Assembly (NCBI GenBank): GCA_020161135.1
Contig: JAIUOB010000002.1
Location: 558,001-622,000 of the forward strand
From: Gemmatimonadota bacterium
GTDB lineage: Bacteria > Gemmatimonadota > Gemmatimonadetes > Gemmatimonadales > Gemmatimonadaceae
Length of the DNA: 64,000 nt
Direction of reading: 5' to 3'
Made by a program: the position numbers and the translations under genes. Every line of letters begins with the position of its first letter. Position 1 is the first letter of the stretch. The notes below the pieces were generated by a model that had not been told where the DNA came from, made no database searches, and worked only from the letters and a program-made list of their open reading frames with translations. Shown here piece by piece: positions 58,458-64,000 of this stretch.

Positions 58458-59237
58458 TCACGGCGTGGCGGCGCCCTGGCGGAGCTTCCTGCCGAGTGCG
58501 GTGGTGACGCCGAGGCGCACGCTGTAGAGCGACGCGCGCGAGCGGGTGATGGTGTAGCCGAGCGAACCGTCGGGCCGGTCGGCGAGCCCGCCCTCGAGCA
58601 GATAGCGGCGCGTGCCGTGCTGCTCGTATCCGACGCCGATGTCCACGCTGGTGCGCGCGTCGAGCGGGAGTTGCAGGCCCACGCCGCCGCGCCACATGGC
58701 CCCGCCGTCGCCGAAGTTCTCGGTGGCGGCGGTGATGTCGGGGATGAGTCCGGCGTTGAGGCCGCTCACGGTCATGAAGCGGCTCATGCCCACAAGTCCG
58801 TAGCCGTAGGCACGCACGGCGCCGAGTGGCAGGGCGAGCTGCGGGCCGATTGCGAGCGAGAAGATGCCGTTGGCGGTGGTGAGGTTGACGTTCACGCGGC
58901 AGTGCGGTGCGGTGCCGAGGCAACTGCGTTGGCCTTCACTGCCGTAGTTGAGCCACCCGCCCTGCAGGCGCAGCGATGCGACGCCGCGCGTATCGAGGCG
59001 CAGGAGGACGTGTCCCTGCCCGCCCACGGCGTTCTTCACATGCTGCTTGAAGTCGCCGACGGGTTGTCCGATGTCGGCGGCCACGCCGGCGCGCCAGCGG
59101 GGGAGACGGCGTACGACGGTGTCGGTGGCGGAGGGTGCAGCCGCAGTGTCCGGGCGGGCGGCGGTGGACTGGGCGCGGACGGGAGTGGAGGCGGTGAAGG
59201 CGAGCAGCCCGGTGAGGGCGATGAGAGCGGAGCGCAT
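58458..59237 (-). CDS. Outer-membrane beta-barrel protein (OmpA/OmpW-like size), TetR-regulated
   Basis: 259 aa from ATG 59237. Signal peptide LIALTGLLAFTASTPVRAQ. Amphipathic strands through the mature part (WRAGVAADIGQPVGDFKQHVKNAVG, GHVLLRLDTRGVASLRLQGGWLNYG, GIFSLAIGPQLALPLGAVRAYGYGLVG, MWRGGVGLQLPLDARTSVDIGVGYEQHG, LYSVRLGVTTALG). It is divergent from a TetR gene with a perfect inverted repeat in the shared promoter region, so it is a probable target of that regulator. Confidence 0.7.
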   Translation of the reverse strand: MRSALIALTGLLAFTASTPVRAQSTAARPDTAAAPSATDTVVRRLPRWRAGVAADIGQPVGDFKQHVKNAVGGQGHVLLRLDTRGVASLRLQGGWLNYGSEGQRSCLGTAPHCRVNVNLTTANGIFSLAIGPQLALPLGAVRAYGYGLVGMSRFMTVSGLNAGLIPDITAATENFGDGGAMWRGGVGLQLPLDARTSVDIGVGYEQHGTRRYLLEGGLADRPDGSLGYTITRSRASLYSVRLGVTTALGRKLRQGAATP

Positions 59238-59262
59238 GCGCAGTGGGGACAGGGTCGCGGGG

Positions 59263-59296
59263 ACGTACAGTGTACGTCGTACCGTACACTGTACGT
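59263..59296. promoter_or_regulatory. Perfect 14-bp-arm inverted repeat, TetR operator between divergent genes
   Basis: acgtacagtgtacg (59263-59276), spacer tcgtac, then cgtacactgtacgt (59283-59296) are exact complements. Each arm itself holds a gtacagtgtac / gtacactgtac palindrome, so two repressor dimers could bind. The site lies 26 nt upstream of the barrel gene start and 72 nt upstream of the TetR start. Confidence 0.75.
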
Positions 59297-59367
59297 CTGG
59301 CGTGGTCAAGCGGGGGCGGGCCGAGGGCGGCTTGTCTTGTGCGGGCGGTACGGGTAGCGTCTGTCGC

Positions 59368-60036
59368 ATGTCTCCCGCCCGCCGAGCCCCCCTCAGTCGT
59401 GAGCGCATCCTGCGTGCGGCCATCAAGCTGGCCGACCGGCACGGGCTCGAGGCGCTCTCCATGCGCACGCTCGCCGAGGCGCTCAAGGTGGGCGTGATGT
59501 CGCTGTACAATCACGTCGCGAACAAGGACGCGTTGCTGGACGACATGGTCGATGTCGTGATGGGCGACATCACGTGGCCCGTGGGCGGCCGGGACTGGAA
59601 GGCGGCGCTGCGCGCGCGTGCGGCGGCGACCCTCGCGGTGATGACTGCACATCCATGGGCGCCGATGCTCATCACGTCGCGCATCACCATGGGCCCCAAT
59701 CGGCTGCGCTACATCGACACCACGCTCGGCACGTTGCGCGACGCGGGATTCTCGTGGTTCGAGGCCGATCGCGGGTGGAATGCGATGGACAACTACATCT
59801 TCGGGTTCGCGCTGCAGCAGCAGCACTTTCCGGTGAATCCCGACGAGTACGCCGCCGCGGCGGCGGCATTCCTGCCCATGCTCCCCGCCGAGTCGTACCC
59901 GTACATGCACGCGCTGTCGGTGCAGGTGGCCGAGGGGTCGCACGACGGGACGCTCGACTTCGCGTTCGGGCTGGACCTCATTCTCGACGGGTTGGAGCGG
60001 CGGCGGGGAGTGTCCCTCACTGTCGGAGCTGCCTGA
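59368..60036 (+). CDS. TetR-family regulator divergent from the barrel gene
   Basis: 222 aa from ATG 59368. HTH: RERILRAAIKLADRHGLEALSMRTLAEALKVGVMSLYNHVANKDALLDDMVDVVMG, the pattern of TetR regulators with a TetR_C_1-type ligand domain (WKAALRARAAATLAVMTAHPWAPML, FGFALQQQHF). The perfect palindrome in the gap to the barrel/dehydrogenase genes is the likely operator, making an autoregulated divergent unit. Ligand unknown. Confidence 0.9.
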   Translation: MSPARRAPLSRERILRAAIKLADRHGLEALSMRTLAEALKVGVMSLYNHVANKDALLDDMVDVVMGDITWPVGGRDWKAALRARAAATLAVMTAHPWAPMLITSRITMGPNRLRYIDTTLGTLRDAGFSWFEADRGWNAMDNYIFGFALQQQHFPVNPDEYAAAAAAFLPMLPAESYPYMHALSVQVAEGSHDGTLDFAFGLDLILDGLERRRGVSLTVGAA

Positions 60037-60081
60037 CGCGCGCCTGAGTACGCTGGCACGACAGGGTGCCGTCCAAGAAGT

Positions 60082-60112
60082 TAGAGATTCTCTATGGATT
60101 GGTATCACAATC
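60082..60112 (+). promoter_or_regulatory. Paired LysR-type dyads upstream of dabB
   Basis: tagagattctcta at 60082-60094 is a dyad with the T-N11-A shape used by LysR-type regulators such as CbbR; gattg (60097-60101) and caatc (60108-60112) form a second dyad. This AT-richer block is the only such stretch in the 133-bp gap before dabB, whose ATG is at 60170. No LysR gene lies in the window. Confidence 0.45.
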
Positions 60113-60169
60113 TGCATTTTGACGAATGAATGGGTCGGGGCACCTTTCGGCGTCCTCCATCGGAGCCCC

Positions 60170-61615
60170 ATGTCGCGCCTTTCCGGTTTGCTCGGCCTGC
60201 TGGCCGCACCCCTGCTTGCCCTGCTCCTCGCGCCGCAGCTCGACGCGCTGGTGCTGGTCATGCTGGCGCTCGTCACGTTCATCGCGGTGGTGATCCACAG
60301 CTACGCGCGCCGCTATCTCGACGGACAGGCTGCGGCGGCGCGGTTCGAGCGGTGGTTCCTCGCGACGATCGCGGCGACGTCACTGCTGGTCACTGCGGGT
60401 GACCTGCGGCTGCTCGCCGTCGCCTGGACGCTGTCGAGCCTTTCGCTGCACCAGCTCCTCACCTTCTTCAGCGACCGACAGCCCGCGCAGGTGGCGGCGC
60501 ACAAGAAGTTCCTGCTCAGCCGCCTCGCGGACGTCGCCATCTACACGGCGGTGGCGCTGCTCGGTCGCGCCTTCGGCAGCTACGACCTGTCGGTCATCAA
60601 CGCGCAGGCCAGCGCGCTCGCGAATCTTCCGGCGACGGCGCATGCCGCCGGCTACCTGCTGGTGGCAGGTGTCGCGCTCCGCTCCGCCCAACTGCCTTTC
60701 CACGGCTGGCTCATCCAGGTGATGGAAGCGCCGACGCCGGTGTCGGCGCTGCTGCACGCCGGGGTGGTGAACATCGGTGGCTACCTGCTGCTCCGACTCG
60801 CGTCCCTCGTCGAAGCGCTGCCCGGCATGGAGCTCGCACTCGTGCTGGTGGGTGGCTCCACGGCGGTGCTCGCCGCGCTGGTGACGATGACCCGGGTGAG
60901 CATCAAGGTCGCCCTCGCCTGGTCGACGGCGGCGCAGATGGGCTTCATGCTGCTCGAATGCGGCCTGGGCGCGTGGGAGCTGGCGCTGCTCCACATTGTC
61001 GCACACTCCTGCTACAAGGCGTACGCGTTCCTCGGGTCGGGGGGCGTGGTGGCCACCCATGTGCAGCGGCAGCTCGCCGCGCCGCATGCCCGGCCCACCC
61101 TGCTGCGCTGGATTGCCGCCGCTGTCGGTGGATCGCTGGTTGCGGCGATCGCCGGGTGGGTAGCCTGGCCGACGCTGGGCACCGACCCACGCGCGTGGAT
61201 CGCGGTGACCCTGCTCGCACTCGCCATCACGCCGTTCTTCGTGCGAGTCGATGGAGCGTTGCCGCCGCTTACCAACGCCGGTCTCGTGGGCTCGGCTGTG
61301 CTCGTCGCCACGCTGTATGCCGCCTGGCATGTGGCCTTCGGCGCGCTGGTGCCGCGGGTGAGTGCCCCACCGCCGGTCATGGTGGTGTTCGCCGCGCTCG
61401 GGGCGTTCCTGACGCTCTTCCTGGTCCAGGTCCTCGTCTCGGCCCGGCCGACGAGTCGCGCGGCGCGCACGCTGCAGGCGTGGGCGTTCGCGGGCTTCCA
61501 CCTCGATGAAGGCTTCACGCGACTCACGTTCCTCGTGTGGCCGCCGCGCCATGTGCGCCGCGCGCAGCCTGCGCCGGCGGCCCGGATGCGCTCCGCGGTG
61601 GAGCGGGCGGCGTGA
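60170..61615 (+). CDS. dabB: DabB: proton-translocating (NuoL/ND5-like) subunit of inorganic-carbon uptake
   Basis: 481 aa from ATG 60170, preceded by ggag (60162-60165); the TTG at 60119 is in frame but poor. Proton_antipo_M type: many helices, LLVAGVALRSAQLPFHGWLIQVMEAPTPVSALLHAGVVNIGGYLLLR and LAWSTAAQMGFMLLECGLGAWELALLHIVAHSCYKAYAFLGSG, as in NuoL-like subunits but much shorter and in a two-gene unit with dabA. DabB supplies the cation-driven module of the DAB CO2/bicarbonate-accumulating complex. Confidence 0.9.
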   Translation: MSRLSGLLGLLAAPLLALLLAPQLDALVLVMLALVTFIAVVIHSYARRYLDGQAAAARFERWFLATIAATSLLVTAGDLRLLAVAWTLSSLSLHQLLTFFSDRQPAQVAAHKKFLLSRLADVAIYTAVALLGRAFGSYDLSVINAQASALANLPATAHAAGYLLVAGVALRSAQLPFHGWLIQVMEAPTPVSALLHAGVVNIGGYLLLRLASLVEALPGMELALVLVGGSTAVLAALVTMTRVSIKVALAWSTAAQMGFMLLECGLGAWELALLHIVAHSCYKAYAFLGSGGVVATHVQRQLAAPHARPTLLRWIAAAVGGSLVAAIAGWVAWPTLGTDPRAWIAVTLLALAITPFFVRVDGALPPLTNAGLVGSAVLVATLYAAWHVAFGALVPRVSAPPPVMVVFAALGAFLTLFLVQVLVSARPTSRAARTLQAWAFAGFHLDEGFTRLTFLVWPPRHVRRAQPAPAARMRSAVERAA

Positions 61616-61617
61616 CG

Positions 61618-64000
61618 ATGACCATGCCCATGGCCCCCATCGACGCGCAGGTCCGGCAGGCCATCGACATCGCCTGTGCGCGCATCGCCCCCGCGTGGCC
61701 GCTCGATCGCCTCATCGCCGTCAACCCGTGGTGGGGGTTCGTGGACCGCAACATCCGCGACGCGGCGGCAGAGTTGGGTGCGCTTGGCGGGGCGCGGCTC
61801 ACCATGCCGCGGAGCTGGTTCGCGGCACAGGCCGCGCGGGGACAGCTCACCGAGGCGCATGTGCGCAGCGCGCTCGCGCTGCTCGCCGGCGCCGACCAGG
61901 GCGCGTCGCGCCTCGAGGTGGCCGACGTGATGGACGCGCTGCGCGCCGAGGCGGAGCCGGCGTGGCCGGTCGTGGCGCTGATGCCCGATGTGGTGGACGC
62001 GACGCGTGACGTCGTGCGCCACTCGAGCTGGCGCGACTTCGTGGTGGAGCATCTGAGTCACACCTGCGGCGCGTGGTTCGGCGAGGGACAGGCGACTTGG
62101 CCGGCGGCGCGCGAGGCGGGATTGTACGGCCTCTGGCGCGAGATGTCGCGACAGGACGCGGGCGTGCGGCTGCTCATGGGACTCCGCGGCTTCCGTGCGT
62201 CGGTGGAAGCGCTCCCGGACGACCCCGAAGCGACGATCGCGCTGGTCTTCGACGAACTCGGTGTGCCGGCCGCGTTGCAGCCCGCCTATGCGACGGCGCT
62301 CCTGCTGAGCGTGTCGGGGTGGGCCGCCGCCTGCGCCTTCCAGCGGTGGGAGGCGCGCCTCGCGGGGCGTGACGACGATCAGCTCGTGCATCAGCTTGCC
62401 ATGCGAGCTGCGTGGGAGCTCGTGCTGTACCGGACGAGCGGCGCACCGGGGCTGACCGCCGGGTGGGCGACCGCGCGCCGTCGGTGGTCAGGGCTGGCCG
62501 CGGCGGTGCGCGACGCCCAGGAAATCGATTGGGTGCTGCAGTGCGCGATCGAGCTGGCGTATCAGGAACCCGTCGCGCGACAGTTGCGCGGGGTGCGGCC
62601 CCGTCCCACGACGCCGCGCGTGCAGGCGGTGTTCTGCATCGATGTGCGCAGTGAAGTCATGCGGCGCGCACTCGAGGCCGTGTCACCCGACGTGGGCACG
62701 CTCGGCTTTGCCGGCTTCTTCGGCGTGCCGATCGCTTATGCGGCGGCGGACGGCGTCACGCGTCCGCAGCTCCCGGGGCTGCTCGCCCCGTCGCTGCTCG
62801 TGGCCGACACGGGCGCGGACGCAGCGGCGCAGGGAGCGTCGCGCACGGCGGCGGCCACGCTCGCCGACACGTGGAAGCGCTTCACGACCACCGCGGCGTC
62901 GGCGTTCACGGCCGTCGAGGCGACCGGCCTGACCGCCGCCGTGTCGCTGGCGCGGCGCACGTTCGGTGGCGGGGCGGCCGATGCCGATCCGCTGCGCGGT
63001 GCACTCGCCACGCCGGCGTCGACGCTCTCTCCTCGTCTGGTGGCGCGCGCCAGCGATGGCGCCGCGCTCGATCTCGCCGCGCGCGCGGGGCTCGCGGCCG
63101 GTGTGCTGCGCGGCATGAGCCTCACGCAGGGGATGGGGCGCCTGGTGGCGCTGATCGGGCATGGGGCGACCACCTGCAACAACCCGCAGGCGGCGGGGCT
63201 GGCGTGTGGTGCATGCGGTGGCCAGAGCGGCGAGGTGAACGCGCGTGCGCTCGCTGCGCTGCTCAACGACACCGAAGTGCGGGCGGCGCTGGTGGCGGAG
63301 GGCGTCACGGTGCCGGCGGCGACGCACTTCGTGCCCGGGCTGCACGACACCGTGACCGACGCGATCACCTTCTTCGATGTGGACGCCGTGCCGGCAGCGC
63401 ACGCCGGCGAGCTGCAGTCGCTGGTGCGGGCCTGCGAGCGCGCGTCGCAGATCGCGCGGCGGGAGCGGGCGCCACGTCTCGGGCTGGGCGCGGTGGCCGA
63501 CGACGCGCGCGCGCTGGCGGCGGCCATGGCGCGGCGCGCGACCGACTGGTCGGAGGTGCGTCCGGAGTGGGCGCTCGCGCGCAACGCGGCGTTCATCATC
63601 GCGCCGCGGGAGCGTACGCGTGGCCTCCACCTCGACGGTCGCGCGTTCCTGCACGAGTATCGCTGGCAGGAGGACACGACACACGGCGTGCTCACGCTCA
63701 TCCTGACCGCGCCCATGGTCGTGACGAACTGGATCAACCTGCAGTACCACGCGTCCACGGTGGACCCGGAGCGCTTCGGCAGCGGCGACAAGGTGCTGCA
63801 CAACGTGGCCGGCGGTCACGTGGGCGTGTTCGAGGGGGCCGGCGGCGACCTGCGCATCGGACTCGCGCGACAGTCGGTGCACGACGGTCGTGACTGGATG
63901 CACGAGCCGCTGCGGCTGTCGGTGTTCGTGGAGGCGCCGGCGGCGATGATCGAGGGGGTCATCGCGCAGCACGCGGTGGTGCGGCACCTGGTGGAGCACG
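61618..64000 (+). CDS. dabA: DabA (DUF2309): zinc-binding subunit of inorganic-carbon uptake, cut by window end
   Basis: 794 codons visible from ATG 61618 (GTG 61612 overlaps the dabB stop; ATG 61624 also possible). The beta-carbonic-anhydrase-like zinc residues are all there: C340 and D342 in VFCIDVRSE, H515 in LIGHGATTCNN and C530 in LACGACGG, with the 15-residue His-Cys spacing seen in characterised DabA. N-terminal AVNPWWGFVDR and C-terminal YRWQEDTTHGVLTLILTAPMVVTNWINLQYHASTVDPERFGSGDKVLHNVAGGHVGVFEG are family hallmarks. It would hydrate CO2 unidirectionally, energised through DabB. Only the last few dozen residues are missing. Confidence 0.93.
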   Translation, partial: MTMPMAPIDAQVRQAIDIACARIAPAWPLDRLIAVNPWWGFVDRNIRDAAAELGALGGARLTMPRSWFAAQAARGQLTEAHVRSALALLAGADQGASRLEVADVMDALRAEAEPAWPVVALMPDVVDATRDVVRHSSWRDFVVEHLSHTCGAWFGEGQATWPAAREAGLYGLWREMSRQDAGVRLLMGLRGFRASVEALPDDPEATIALVFDELGVPAALQPAYATALLLSVSGWAAACAFQRWEARLAGRDDDQLVHQLAMRAAWELVLYRTSGAPGLTAGWATARRRWSGLAAAVRDAQEIDWVLQCAIELAYQEPVARQLRGVRPRPTTPRVQAVFCIDVRSEVMRRALEAVSPDVGTLGFAGFFGVPIAYAAADGVTRPQLPGLLAPSLLVADTGADAAAQGASRTAAATLADTWKRFTTTAASAFTAVEATGLTAAVSLARRTFGGGAADADPLRGALATPASTLSPRLVARASDGAALDLAARAGLAAGVLRGMSLTQGMGRLVALIGHGATTCNNPQAAGLACGACGGQSGEVNARALAALLNDTEVRAALVAEGVTVPAATHFVPGLHDTVTDAITFFDVDAVPAAHAGELQSLVRACERASQIARRERAPRLGLGAVADDARALAAAMARRATDWSEVRPEWALARNAAFIIAPRERTRGLHLDGRAFLHEYRWQEDTTHGVLTLILTAPMVVTNWINLQYHASTVDPERFGSGDKVLHNVAGGHVGVFEGAGGDLRIGLARQSVHDGRDWMHEPLRLSVFVEAPAAMIEGVIAQHAVVRHLVEH

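Noticed and set aside
1..64000. CRISPR arrays, rRNA and tRNA genes
   Set aside because: No regularly spaced direct repeats and no recognisable rRNA or tRNA sequence were seen in the intergenic gaps; a covariance-model scan would be needed to exclude small RNAs.

Overview
The window is high-GC DNA packed with short-gap and overlapping (ATGA/GTGA) genes on both strands. It reads as the chromosome of a Gram-negative, outer-membrane bacterium: RND pump, TonB-type barrel, many lipobox lipoproteins, PEP-CTERM proteins. Gene content and style (tandem CSP41-like SDRs, PEP-CTERM, DabAB, lipoproteins with LLAAC-type boxes, CGCGAAG hairpin repeats) fit Gemmatimonadota. That placement is inference; no rRNA, tRNA or phylogenetic marker was scored.

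Layout. 1-7.1 kb: end of an acyl-ACP desaturase, a membrane Ser/Thr kinase, a NamZ-like protein, two related small lipoproteins, a GDPD lipoprotein, an ankyrin protein and a DUF4159 protein. 7.2-13.8 kb: a TetR-OMF-adaptor-RND efflux operon with two TetR-operator-like sites and two large hairpin repeats. 13.8-22.2 kb: DUF486, an MFS-like carrier, three tandem atypical SDRs (one with a Tat signal), an M19 dipeptidase, an esterase and an Ig-like lipoprotein. 22.4-26.5 kb: an OlsB-like/PlsC lipid acyltransferase pair coupled to thyA-folA-grpB, convergent with rsmD. 26.6-35 kb: S41 and M16 peptidases, a RibD-like gene broken by TAG, DinB, an orphan contractile-tail-tube-like protein and a serine hydrolase. 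35-42.6 kb: a nucleotidyltransferase pair, a TonB-type receptor, an HExxH lipoprotein, a CarF/TMEM189-like lipid desaturase, SRPBCC and DUF429 proteins. 42.4-45.8 kb: a cytochrome bc complex (Rieske plus fused cytochrome b/c) and a divergent cytochrome b562-like protein.

About 45.95-51.75 kb is a compositionally distinct, lower-GC island. It carries a TerY-P-like triad (vWA, PP2C, kinase), the kinase having membrane segments and an Ada-type Cys cluster, followed by an SH3-like membrane protein and an outer-membrane-barrel-like protein. This is the best candidate for a little-described system: a phosphorylation module apparently wired to the envelope, possibly a stress or defence device. Next to it lies a decayed PEP-CTERM gene with an internal TAG.

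52.5-64 kb: DUF2071, a second copy of a 90-aa protein also found at 42.4 kb, an SDR that appears to start on ATC, an intact PEP-CTERM protein, a triple-LTD lipoprotein, a quinone-reductase-like dehydrogenase, a barrel gene divergent from a TetR gene with a perfect 14-bp-arm operator between them, and the DabB-DabA inorganic-carbon uptake pair (DabA cut by the window end) behind LysR-type dyads.
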